A DNA stretch of 64,000 bases from Streptomyces sp. NBC_01478 (GTDB lineage Bacteria; Actinomycetota; Actinomycetes; Streptomycetales; Streptomycetaceae): contig NZ_CP109444.1 in assembly GCF_036227225.1 (NCBI RefSeq), positions 4,631,501 through 4,695,500 on the forward strand. The letters are read 5' to 3'. Of this stretch, positions 51,433 to 59,940 are shown piece after piece (position 1 is the stretch's first letter; each line of letters opens with the position of its first letter). Position numbers and translations under genes: made by a program. Below the pieces are notes generated by a model that saw nothing but the letters and a program-made list of their open reading frames with translations, searched no databases and was not told the origin of the DNA.

Positions 51433-51822
51433 ATGCGGATCGGTGACCTGGCGCGACGTACCGAGGTGCCGACCCGGCTGCTGCGCTACTACGAGAAACA
51501 GGGCCTCCTGCACGCCTCCCGCGACACCAACGGCTATCGCGTGTACGCGGAACCGGCGGTCAAGCGGGTGCTGACGATCCGCGAGCTGCTGGAGTCCGGC
51601 TTCACCACGGAACTCATCCGCGCCATTCTCGTGTGCAAGGAGAACCCGCACACCCCTGACGAGCAGCAGGCGGGCGCGACACCGGAGACCGTCGAGGCAC
51701 TCCGCCGCCAGGTGATCAACATCGAGCGCCGCATCGACAGTCTCACCCGCACCCGTGAGGCCGTACGCGGCTACCTGGAGATGGTCGAGGCCGTCGTCGA
51801 CGCCGTGCAGCCCCCAGTTTGA
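51433..51822 (+). CDS. MerR family transcriptional regulator (129 aa)
   Basis: N-terminal MerR winged helix (MRIGDLARRTEVPTRLLRYYEKQGLL) plus coiled-coil dimer helix (about 75-120). No C-terminal ligand domain or metal Cys cluster. ATG at 51433 follows GGAAGGCG. The stop at 51822 lies just before an inverted repeat and an NADP-binding reductase gene, its likely target. Confidence 0.88.
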   Translation: MRIGDLARRTEVPTRLLRYYEKQGLLHASRDTNGYRVYAEPAVKRVLTIRELLESGFTTELIRAILVCKENPHTPDEQQAGATPETVEALRRQVINIERRIDSLTRTREAVRGYLEMVEAVVDAVQPPV

Positions 51823-51824
51823 CC

Positions 51825-51840
51825 TTGACACTAATGCCAA
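51825..51840 (+). promoter_or_regulatory. Candidate MerR operator
   Basis: TTGACA (51825-51830) and TGCCAA (51835-51840) form a 6-bp inverted repeat with one mismatch, between the MerR gene and the reductase. Overlaps a TTGAC -35-like element; MerR proteins typically bind within the promoter spacer. Confidence 0.45.
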
Positions 51841-51912
51841 CACGCAGGGTGGAGTCATGACCCCGTACTCCGGTGCGGACCGGAGCGGGCAGGGACTCAC
51901 AGGAAGTGCACC

Positions 51913-52560
51913 ATGGCGAAGATCGGCATTCTCGGTGCCGGAAACATCGGCAAGCAGATCGCGCGTCTGGCGGCCGCCCACGGCCACCACGTTCTCCTGA
52001 GCAATTCACGCGGCCCGCAGAACATCCCGTTCGACATCATTCTGGAGCTGGGCGAGAGCGTCACACGGTCCACGGCCCAGGAGGTAGTCGCAGAGAGCGA
52101 TCTGATCGTGGTGGCGATCCCGCTGGCGAACTACACCCAAATTCCGCAGCCCCCGGCCGGGACGATCGTGATCGACGCGGGCAACTACTACCCGGACCGC
52201 GACGGCGTGATCCCCGAGCTGGAGGAGGGGCGGACGACCATGTCCGAGCTGCTCCAGAGGCATCTGCCGCAGGCCCGTGTGGTGAAGGCCTTCAACCACT
52301 TCCCGGCAGTCGCGCTGACCGACGACGCGCAACCGCGCGGCACACGGAACCGGCGCGCGTCCATCGTCGCCGGTGACGACCCCGAAGCCCGGGCGACGGT
52401 GGCCGCGCTCGTCGACGAGTTCGGCTTCGACGCCCTGGACATCGGGGAGTTGGCCGAGGGCTGGCGCGTCGAGCGGGGCACGCCGGCCTACCTGCCCCGG
52501 TTCACCAGGGAGGAACTCACCGCCAAGGTCCACGAAGCCGAGCGGCAGCACGGCCGCTGA
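51913..52560 (+). CDS. NADPH-dependent F420 reductase-like/NAD-binding protein (215 aa)
   Basis: A Rossmann protein with GAGNIGKQIARL (GxGxxG at about residues 8-13) followed by LLSNSRGP, matching the F420H2:NADP+ oxidoreductase family; VVKAFNHF is also typical. The protein probably exchanges hydride between NADP and another factor. ATG at 51913 follows AGGAAG. Likely controlled by the MerR gene upstream. Confidence 0.83.
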   Translation: MAKIGILGAGNIGKQIARLAAAHGHHVLLSNSRGPQNIPFDIILELGESVTRSTAQEVVAESDLIVVAIPLANYTQIPQPPAGTIVIDAGNYYPDRDGVIPELEEGRTTMSELLQRHLPQARVVKAFNHFPAVALTDDAQPRGTRNRRASIVAGDDPEARATVAALVDEFGFDALDIGELAEGWRVERGTPAYLPRFTREELTAKVHEAERQHGR

Positions 52561-52596
52561 CCCGGGCCGGGCTCCCGGGCCACCACCCCTCGCTCG

Positions 52597-53874
52597 TCAG
52601 CTCCTGCGCCGAGACCGAGACCCCCCACCACCGACCCCGTTGGGCCACAACCTCGGCCCCCGCTTCGCCGCGAGGTCCTCGACCCACCCGAACGCGAGGA
52701 TCGCCACCGCGATGAGCGGCCAGATCAGCAGGAACATCAGGAGCGTGTCCGCCCTGTCGAGGAACGAGGTCGCCGTCTCGCTCTCCATGAAGGGGAGGCT
52801 GTACAACTGGTCGATGATCGGGACCGTGGCCATGATGAGGAGGTTGTGCCACAAGTAGATCGTGACGGCGCGGTTGTTGGAGAGGGTCACCAGCTTGTCC
52901 CAGCGGGCCAGGCGACCCGGCAGCTCCTGCCAGGACGGCGAGTACTGGAGCAGGATCACCACGATGCCGAAGGACCACGTCGCCTGGGCCAGCGGGATGT
53001 CGTTCAAGTCCCAGCCGTCCGGGCCCAGATGACCCGACGCCCACCACAGGCCGAAGCCCATGATCACGGTCGCGCCCGACACCGCGAGGTAGCGCGGGAC
53101 CTGCTTCAACACCCCCTCGTGGTGGGCGAAGCCCAGGACCCAACAGCCCCCGTACACCGCGAAGTCCGACACCGCGTTGCCCGTCTCGCCGGGGATCGTC
53201 ACCAGGCCCGTGCCCACAACTGCCGTCAACGCCAAAGGCGCCAGCAGTGTCGCCCACGGGACCCGCCGGAACGCCCACAGCAACAGCGGTGACGCGATCA
53301 CGAACCACAGATACGCCCGCAGGTACCAGAGCGGGCCCGCCGCCTGGTCCGCCCACGTGCTCTCCAACAGGCCCGACTCCGACCCCAGATGCTCGGGATA
53401 CGGCGGCGCACCGAACGGCACGACGTAGTCGAACAGCTTCGCCGCGCCCCACCAAGTGCCGCCCAGATCAGGGTCCTTGAGGGGATGCCAGCCGCTCGCG
53501 AACATCATCACCAGCACGACAGCGCCGAACGCCCACAGCGGGGGCAGCAGTCGCCGTAGCCGACCCTTGATCACGCCCAGCGCGGGACGGTTCAGCGAGC
53601 GGGCCATCAGGGAACCCGCCAGCGCGAACATCACGCCCATGGAAGGGAACAGGACCGACAGCCAGGCCCAGCCGAAGAGGTGGTAGACGACCACCCGGAC
53701 CAGGGCGATCGAGCGGAGGAGGTCCAGGTAGCGGTCCCGGCCGCCCCCCGGCTTGGGCTTCTTCGGCTCCGGCGCCGACTCCGCTTCCTGCCGGCGCTGT
53801 TGGGGAATCCCGTACGCGGGCGTCGACTCCGGGCCCGGGTCCGTGTCCGCACCTGCCGTGTGTCCGTGCGTCAT
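52597..53874 (-). CDS. Acyltransferase 3 family membrane protein (425 aa)
   Basis: An integral-membrane acyltransferase with about 10 transmembrane segments. RYLDLLRSIALVRVVVYHLFGWAW is the family opening (conserved Arg and His). These add acetyl or other acyl groups to cell-surface sugars. N-terminal and C-terminal tails are Pro/Gly/Arg-rich. ATG at 53874 overlaps the matB stop by 4 bases, so it is the third gene of the mat-like operon and could acylate the polysaccharide. Confidence 0.88.
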   Translation of the reverse strand: MTHGHTAGADTDPGPESTPAYGIPQQRRQEAESAPEPKKPKPGGGRDRYLDLLRSIALVRVVVYHLFGWAWLSVLFPSMGVMFALAGSLMARSLNRPALGVIKGRLRRLLPPLWAFGAVVLVMMFASGWHPLKDPDLGGTWWGAAKLFDYVVPFGAPPYPEHLGSESGLLESTWADQAAGPLWYLRAYLWFVIASPLLLWAFRRVPWATLLAPLALTAVVGTGLVTIPGETGNAVSDFAVYGGCWVLGFAHHEGVLKQVPRYLAVSGATVIMGFGLWWASGHLGPDGWDLNDIPLAQATWSFGIVVILLQYSPSWQELPGRLARWDKLVTLSNNRAVTIYLWHNLLIMATVPIIDQLYSLPFMESETATSFLDRADTLLMFLLIWPLIAVAILAFGWVEDLAAKRGPRLWPNGVGGGGSRSRRRS

Positions 53875-56195
53875 GCCACGGTCCTCCGATCACTGCCGCT
53901 GCGTTGAGTCGGTACCGGTCCGCCCGGCGCCTCCACGACCCCCGTGCGCCGCAGTTTCTGCCAGCGCAGCCGGCCGCCGGTGAGGGCCGTGATCCAGGAC
54001 TGGAGCAGTACGACGTACATGAGTTGGCGGTAGAGGATCTGCTGGAGGGGCAGCGAGACGAGGTGGGACATGCGTTCGCGGTCCAGGCGGAAGGCGTACG
54101 CCGCGCAGAACGCCTGGATCGCCAGGACGCCCAGCCAGGCCAGGAACGTCTTCGCCGTCGGGCCGAACACCAGGCCGTAGAGCAGGAACACGTCGATCAG
54201 CGGGGCCAGGATCGGGGCCACCACCATGAACAGGGCCACCAGCGGGAGGCCGACCCTGCCGAAGCGGCCGGACGGGCCTCGGTCGAGCAGCGCGCCCCTG
54301 TGCTTCCAGATCGCCTGCATCGTGCCGTACGACCACCGGTAGCGCTGGGACCACAACTGCTGGACCGTCTCCGGTGCTTCCGTCCAGGCCCGGGCCTTCT
54401 CGGCGTAGACGACGCGCCAGCCGTCGCGGTGCATCGCCATCGTGATGTCGGTGTCCTCGGCGAGGGTGTCGTCGCTCATCCCGCCGACCCGCTCCAGCGC
54501 GCTTCTCCTGAAGGCCCCCACGGCGCCCGGGATCGTCGGCATGCAGCGCAGGACGTCGTACATCCGGCGGTCGAGATTGAAGCCCATCACGTACTCGATG
54601 TGCTGCCAGGCACCGATGAGGGAGTCCCGGTTGCCGACCTTGGCATTGCCGGCGACGGCGCCCACGCGCGGGTCGCCGAAGGGCTGGACCAACTCCCGTA
54701 CGGTGGCCGGTTCGAAGACCGTGTCGCCGTCCATCATCACGACGATGTCGTGACTGGCGTTCGCCAGGCCGCGGTTGAGGGCGGCCGGCTTGCCCGCGTT
54801 GACCTGGCGTACGACCCGGACGTTCGGGAGAGACATCGCCTCCACGATTCTCGCCGTACCGTCCGCCGAGCCGTCGTCGATGACGACCACCTCGACGGGA
54901 TGCTCGCTCGCCATCAGTGAACGGACCGTGTTCTCAATGCACTTGGCCTCGTTGTACGCCGGGACCAGCACGCTGACCGGCTCGGTGACCGGCGGGCCCC
55001 ACGCGAAGTCCTTGCGCCGCACCCGGCGGGCGTGGATCACGGAGAGCAGGAGCATCAGCGCGAAGCGGGCGATGACCAGGGACCCGGTGATCGCCAGACC
55101 GACCACCAGGACGTCGGTGATGTTGTCCGAGGCCTGGACCAGGAAGATCCACGCCTTGCCCTTCCAGAGGTTCACGCCGGTCACCGGGGTGAGCGCGCTG
55201 CGGGCGCCGAGCGCCTGGGTGAGGTTGTCGAACCGGTAGCCCTTGGCCTGCATCTCCGGCAGGAACTTGTCCAGCGCCTCGATCGTCTGGTGCCGGTCGC
55301 CGCCCGAGTCGTGCATCAGGACGATCGCGCCCTTGCCGCCGCGCGGAGTGGCGTTGCTGATGATCTTCGCGACGCCGGGCTTCTGCCAGTCCTCGCTGTC
55401 CGTGTTGTTGACGGCGGTGAGGTAGCCGCGGGTGCCGATGTACTCGGTCACCGGCCAGGACAGGTTGTCCATCGCGTCGGCGGAGGACGAGTACGGCGGC
55501 CGGAACAGCGACGTACGGATGCCTGCCGCGCCGGTGATCGCCAACTGGGTCTGGGACAGCTCCCAGTCGATGCGCTTCTTGGACTGGAAGGAGAGGTCGG
55601 GGTGGCTGAAGGTGTGCACACCGACCTCGTTGCCCTCGTCCACGATGCGTTTGACCAGCTCCGGGTAGCGCGAGGTCATGGTGCCGGTGACGAAGAAGAC
55701 GCCGTGCGCGTGGTGCTTCTTGAGCACGTCCAGGACCTTGGGCGTCCAGGTCGGGTCGGGGCCGTCGTCGAAGGTCAGGACGATGTCGCGGTCGGGCACG
55801 TCCAGGCTGGTCGTACGGCCGCTGCGGGTGTCGATGACCGGGCCGCCGTCGAGGATCTTGTCCGGCACCTTGTTCGTCGCCGCCTCGGGGCGGATGCGGT
55901 GGTCGGCGAGGATCTCGCTGTGCACATAGCCGCGCAGCATCAGCATCGCGAGCAACGCGACGAGGAGCAGCATCGGCAGCAGGAACCGCATGGACAGACG
56001 ACGGCGCCGGGGATCGCGCCGGGCGCGGGGCGCGGTTCGGTTCGGCAGGCCTCCCTCGGCTCCCTGTGGAGCGCCGGGCCCAACTCCACTCCCGGCACCG
56101 GGAGTTGACGGAGTCGTCGGAGCCGCCGGAGTTGCTCCGTGCCGGCCGCCCGGGGCCGGGTTCGTGGCCTTGGCGCGGCGGTTGTGCGATGCCAT
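53871..56195 (-). CDS. matB: Bifunctional polysaccharide deacetylase/glycosyltransferase, MatB-like (774 aa)
   Basis: Domain order: disordered basic N-terminus, TM helix (about 70-90), NodB-type deacetylase (about 130-335; TFDDGPD, HTFSHP with metal residues Asp and His), TM helices (about 363-390), GT2 glycosyltransferase (about 405-640; DDG, DGD at 489-491, EDTD at 580-583, QRYRW at 617-621), then three or more TM helices. This plan fits a beta-1,6-GlcNAc polymer synthase with built-in deacetylase. In S. coelicolor and S. lividans MatAB makes poly-GlcNAc needed for pellet formation. ATG at 56195 overlaps matA by one base. Confidence 0.9.
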   Translation of the reverse strand: MASHNRRAKATNPAPGGRHGATPAAPTTPSTPGAGSGVGPGAPQGAEGGLPNRTAPRARRDPRRRRLSMRFLLPMLLLVALLAMLMLRGYVHSEILADHRIRPEAATNKVPDKILDGGPVIDTRSGRTTSLDVPDRDIVLTFDDGPDPTWTPKVLDVLKKHHAHGVFFVTGTMTSRYPELVKRIVDEGNEVGVHTFSHPDLSFQSKKRIDWELSQTQLAITGAAGIRTSLFRPPYSSSADAMDNLSWPVTEYIGTRGYLTAVNNTDSEDWQKPGVAKIISNATPRGGKGAIVLMHDSGGDRHQTIEALDKFLPEMQAKGYRFDNLTQALGARSALTPVTGVNLWKGKAWIFLVQASDNITDVLVVGLAITGSLVIARFALMLLLSVIHARRVRRKDFAWGPPVTEPVSVLVPAYNEAKCIENTVRSLMASEHPVEVVVIDDGSADGTARIVEAMSLPNVRVVRQVNAGKPAALNRGLANASHDIVVMMDGDTVFEPATVRELVQPFGDPRVGAVAGNAKVGNRDSLIGAWQHIEYVMGFNLDRRMYDVLRCMPTIPGAVGAFRRSALERVGGMSDDTLAEDTDITMAMHRDGWRVVYAEKARAWTEAPETVQQLWSQRYRWSYGTMQAIWKHRGALLDRGPSGRFGRVGLPLVALFMVVAPILAPLIDVFLLYGLVFGPTAKTFLAWLGVLAIQAFCAAYAFRLDRERMSHLVSLPLQQILYRQLMYVVLLQSWITALTGGRLRWQKLRRTGVVEAPGGPVPTQRSGSDRRTVA

Positions 56196-57334
56196 CAGAG
56201 GATGTGCTCCGGGGTCTTGGACGGGGCCGGCGCCGGTTCCGAAGGAGCGGCGGGGCCCTGCGCCACGGGCGACGGGCTGCTGGGGCCGTCGGCCACCGTG
56301 CCGGTGCCCGTCGTCGCGCTCGGGGTCGGCGTCGGAGAGACCGGCGCGCTCACGGTGGCGGACGGGGTCGGGGAGACCGGCGGTGAGGCCGAGGACCGCG
56401 AGGGCTGTACGACCGGATTGCTCGCGCCGCCGCCCGTCGGCGCCGAGGCGCTCTTGCTGGCGGACACCCCGGGCGACGCGGACGCGCTCGCCTTGGCACC
56501 GGGCGCCACGGACGCGCCGGACGCGCTCGCCTTCGCGCCGGGCGACGGCGTCGTACCGTCGCTGGCCGTCGGGATGTTCCCCGGCGCCACGCTGCCGCTG
56601 CCACCGGACGGCTGCCCGGAGTCGGACGGCACCGGCGAGGTGTCGACCTTCCCGGCGGGCGCGTCGTCCTTCTGCCCCGGCACCGGCAGCCACGGCGCGT
56701 CCGAACTGCCGGACAGCAGGGTGACGACGATGACGACGGCGTAGACCGCGCACGCGATACCGACGGCCATGCCGATCCGGCGGTACCTACGGCTGCGACG
56801 GCCGGACTCGTCGACGAAGACGGGCCGGTCGGAACCGTCGTGACCGGCGCCGGGTCCGCTCTTGCCGCCCGCGTCCGCCCGCTGAGCGGGCCCGTCGAGC
56901 TGAACGGTCACCTCGTTGGGGTCGGCCTCGGCTCCCGTGCCCCCTGCCGCACCCCAGGGATCGGCGAGGAGTCCCGCGCCGACGGCGGATACGTCCTTCA
57001 CTGCGGGCGGCTCGGGCCACCCGGTCCCTATACGACGACCGTCCTTGGTCGTACGACGGCTGTCCTTGCCGCCATGACGACCGCCTGCGACCGCATGCCG
57101 ACCGTCCGAACCGACATGCCGACCGTCCTTGGCGACATGCCGGCCGCCCTCCAGAATCTCTGATCCTCTAGGTGCTCCGGCAGTCGTTCCAGCGGTCGTT
57201 CCAGCACTAGCTCCGGTAGTCGCTCCGGTGTCCGGAAACGCCGCCTCGGCCTCTCCGCCTATGACCGGTACGTCTCTGGTCGCGGATGCAGCTTGGGGCC
57301 ATTCCGGTTGGGCGTCTTCTCGCCATTTTTCCAT
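56195..57334 (-). CDS. matA: MatA-like membrane protein, Ser/Pro/Ala-rich (379 aa)
   Basis: Cytoplasmic N-terminal half has degenerate repeats (GRHVGSDGRHAVAGGRH region), one TM helix (about 190-212; GMAVGIACAVYAVVIVVTLL), then about 165 residues of Ser/Ala/Pro/Thr-rich extracellular sequence. No enzyme domain. First gene of the operon. Start is uncertain: ATG 57334, GTG 57340 and ATG 57346 all possible; a GGGGGG run lies before them. Name by order with matB. Confidence 0.75.
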   Translation of the reverse strand: MEKWREDAQPEWPQAASATRDVPVIGGEAEAAFPDTGATTGASAGTTAGTTAGAPRGSEILEGGRHVAKDGRHVGSDGRHAVAGGRHGGKDSRRTTKDGRRIGTGWPEPPAVKDVSAVGAGLLADPWGAAGGTGAEADPNEVTVQLDGPAQRADAGGKSGPGAGHDGSDRPVFVDESGRRSRRYRRIGMAVGIACAVYAVVIVVTLLSGSSDAPWLPVPGQKDDAPAGKVDTSPVPSDSGQPSGGSGSVAPGNIPTASDGTTPSPGAKASASGASVAPGAKASASASPGVSASKSASAPTGGGASNPVVQPSRSSASPPVSPTPSATVSAPVSPTPTPSATTGTGTVADGPSSPSPVAQGPAAPSEPAPAPSKTPEHIL

Positions 57335-57493
57335 GCGCACGCACATCCCCCCACGGGACTGTTCCGGGTGCGCAGACGACCCTGAGCACACGCCGCCGAA
57401 CCGGGCCCCCACCCGGTCCTCGCGCCCCCCTTACCACACCGTGCTCAGGCCCTGAAGGTAGCGCACAGGGGGCATCACATGTGCCGTGATGCA

Positions 57494-58468
57494 TCATTTT
57501 TTCCTTTTTAGCATGTCCACGTCGATGGCTGGAATCCACCCGTCTACCGGCCGCCGCAGCCACCCACGGGCATGGCCGATCTCCACCGCAGCACGTCGAA
57601 GCGCATCGAATCCGGGGTGCACCAGCCCCTTTCGCCACACGAGCGACACAGGGGACAACGGCACCGGGTCCACCAGTGGCCTCAGCACCATCCGAGGCAT
57701 GGCCGGAAAACCCACCACGGCGAGAATCGGCGTCGGCGCCTTCGCCATGACCCGCTCGAACTCCTCTTCGCCTACGGCCATGGGTACGGGCGGCGCGACC
57801 TCGATGTCACGCCCCTCGAACAGCCGGCGCGCGAGATCCGTCCACTCCGGAGTACGCGGATTCCCGGCACCGGCGTACACGGCCTCCCCCGCGAGCGCGT
57901 CCACCGGCACCTCCGCGAGCGACGCCAGCCGATGCCCCTCGGGCAGCAGGACCGCCATCGGCTCGTAGCGCACGAGCTGATGATCGAGCCCGGCTCGCAG
58001 CACCGGCTCCAGCCCGGCGAACCGCCCGAACGACACATCGAGCCGCCCCGCCAGCAACTCCCCGGCCGCACCGGCGAGTCCACTCTCGTACCGGGCCATC
58101 AGCTCCTGTTCCGGGGCGAGTTCACGGGCCCGGTGCAGCACCCGGCGCCCGGTGGCCAGCCCCGGCGAGTTCAGATCGACAAGCAGGGGCCGGGCCTGCC
58201 GGAACGCGGCGAGCAGCTCGTCCTGCGCCCCGAGCACCCGCCGCGCGTACGGCACCAGCCGCTCACCGTCCGCCGTCAGCGTCACCTGCCGAGTGGTCCG
58301 CACGAACAACTCGGCCCCCAACTCCCGCTCCAGCCGCCGCACATCACGACTGAGCGCCTGCTGGGCGACATACAGACGAGTGGCGGCACGAGTGAAGTGC
58401 AGTTCCTCGGCTACGGCGAGAAAGGCACGGAGAAGTCGGGGGTCCACGTGGGCCGGTGTCCAGGACAT
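57494..58468 (-). CDS. LysR family transcriptional regulator (324 aa)
   Basis: N-terminal winged helix (LRAFLAVAEELHFTRAATRLYVAQQALSRDVRRLERELG in about residues 13-48), then a LysR substrate-binding domain (about 95-300). ATG at 58468 faces an MFS gene 83 bases away, its likely target. The inducer is unknown. Confidence 0.9.
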   Translation of the reverse strand: MSWTPAHVDPRLLRAFLAVAEELHFTRAATRLYVAQQALSRDVRRLERELGAELFVRTTRQVTLTADGERLVPYARRVLGAQDELLAAFRQARPLLVDLNSPGLATGRRVLHRARELAPEQELMARYESGLAGAAGELLAGRLDVSFGRFAGLEPVLRAGLDHQLVRYEPMAVLLPEGHRLASLAEVPVDALAGEAVYAGAGNPRTPEWTDLARRLFEGRDIEVAPPVPMAVGEEEFERVMAKAPTPILAVVGFPAMPRMVLRPLVDPVPLSPVSLVWRKGLVHPGFDALRRAAVEIGHARGWLRRPVDGWIPAIDVDMLKRKK

Positions 58469-58551
58469 CCGGCGAACCTACAACGCAGGTGCGTGAATCG
58501 ACGCCGAGCAGGTGTTGGACCCCGTGATCCACTCCGGGCGACGGTTGCCGC

Positions 58552-59748
58552 ATGCCACACCGAATGCCCCAACGGACCACCTACCGCAGCCTGTTCAGCA
58601 TCCCCGGCACCCGAGCCTTCACCGCCGGGAACCTCCTCGCCCGCCTCCCCGCAGGCATGTTCGGCGTGAGCGCGGTGGTGATGATCGCCGGTTCACGGGG
58701 TTCCTACGCCCTGGCCGGCGCGGTGACGGCGACGGGGCTGGCGGCGACCGCGCTGGCCGCTCCCTGGACGGCCCGGCTCATCGACAGACACGGCCAGTCC
58801 AGAACAGCCGTACCGGCAACGGCAGTTGCGGTACTCGGCTCCCTCGCCCTCCTCCTCTGCGTCCACTACGGCGCCCCCGACTGGACCCTGTTCGCCGCGT
58901 ACGCGGCCACGGCGACCACCCCCAACACCGGCGGCATGTCCCGTGCCCGCTGGTCCCACCTGCTCGACGGCGACACAGAGGCCCTGCACACCGCGAACTC
59001 CTTCGAGCAGGCCGCCGACGAACTCTGCTTCATGCTGGGCCCGGCACTGGCGGCCTTCCTGTGCGGCACGTTCTTCCCGGAGGCGGGGACGCTGACCGGA
59101 GCGGTCCTCCTGCTGACCGGGATCCTGATCTTCACGGCCCAGCGTTCGACGGAGCCACCGCCGAGCCCGACGACGAAGGGCAGGTCTCCCCTCCGCTCCC
59201 CCGGCATCCCGCCCCTGATCGCCGGTTTCGTGGCGACCGGCGCGGTGTTCGGTTCGATGGAGGTCGTCACGCTCGCGTACGCGAACGCGGCCGGCCACCG
59301 CGCGGCAGGCGGGGCGGTGTTGGCCCTCCAGGCGGCAGGTTCCTGCGCGGCGGGCCTGCTGTACGGGAGGCTGAAACCGAGGGGCCCCGCGGAACTCCGC
59401 CTGCGGTGGTGCCTGTTGGCGATGAGCGCCTTGATGCCCCTGCCGCTGCTGGCGGCAAGCACGCTGGGCTCACTACCAGCACTGGGGGCGGCCTTGCTGC
59501 TCGCAGGCATGGCAACGGCCCCGGCGATGATCACCGCGATGACACTCGTCCAACACCGCACCCCTGAAGGCAGGTTGAACGAGGGCATGAGCCTGGCGGT
59601 GACGGCGTTGCTGCTGGGCATCGCGTGCGGTTCGGCGGCAGCGGGTTGGGCAACGGACCATGCCTCACCAACGGCGGGATTCTGGCTGCCGGTTGCGGCA
59701 GCAACAAGCGCCCTGGCCATCGCAGTACAGAGCAGGACAGTTCCTTAA
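58552..59748 (+). CDS. MFS transporter (398 aa)
   Basis: A 12-helix MFS protein starting RTTYRSLFSIPGTRAFTAGNLLARLPAGMFG. The two six-helix halves are divided near residue 195. Substrate is unknown, but position next to the LysR gene suggests regulated efflux. ATG at 58552. The stop is followed directly by a dispersed repeat. Confidence 0.88.
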   Translation: MPHRMPQRTTYRSLFSIPGTRAFTAGNLLARLPAGMFGVSAVVMIAGSRGSYALAGAVTATGLAATALAAPWTARLIDRHGQSRTAVPATAVAVLGSLALLLCVHYGAPDWTLFAAYAATATTPNTGGMSRARWSHLLDGDTEALHTANSFEQAADELCFMLGPALAAFLCGTFFPEAGTLTGAVLLLTGILIFTAQRSTEPPPSPTTKGRSPLRSPGIPPLIAGFVATGAVFGSMEVVTLAYANAAGHRAAGGAVLALQAAGSCAAGLLYGRLKPRGPAELRLRWCLLAMSALMPLPLLAASTLGSLPALGAALLLAGMATAPAMITAMTLVQHRTPEGRLNEGMSLAVTALLLGIACGSAAAGWATDHASPTAGFWLPVAAATSALAIAVQSRTVP

Positions 59749-59751
59749 GGG

Positions 59752-59800
59752 GCGCGGGGCTGTATCGATGTGCGGCTCCGCCGCGTGGGCGCGACCAGCC
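59752..59800 (+). repeat. Dispersed intergenic repeat, copy B
   Basis: Starts 4 bases after the MFS stop. Matches 35475-35525 with a small indel and few substitutions; includes a GCGGC/GCCGC hairpin and GGGGCTG/CAGCCCC pairing. It may also act as the MFS terminator. Confidence 0.7.
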
Positions 59801-59897
59801 CCCACAACCCGTACCCGACGCACAACTCATCGAACCGCTTGCGCCAATCTCCGCCTAACCCATTGACGCACGAACACCACCTACATACGTTCCTCCA

Positions 59898-59911
59898 TCG
59901 AAGCGCTTCGA
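59898..59911. promoter_or_regulatory. LacI-type operator upstream of the xyloside operon
   Basis: TCGAAGCGCTTCGA is a perfect 14-bp palindrome with the central CG of LacI/CcpA-type operators, 30-43 bases upstream of the binding-protein start. The LacI regulator itself is not in the window; it may lie beyond the right edge. Confidence 0.75.
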
Positions 59912-59940
59912 CACCCATCCAACTCCCCCGGAGGCCCTGG

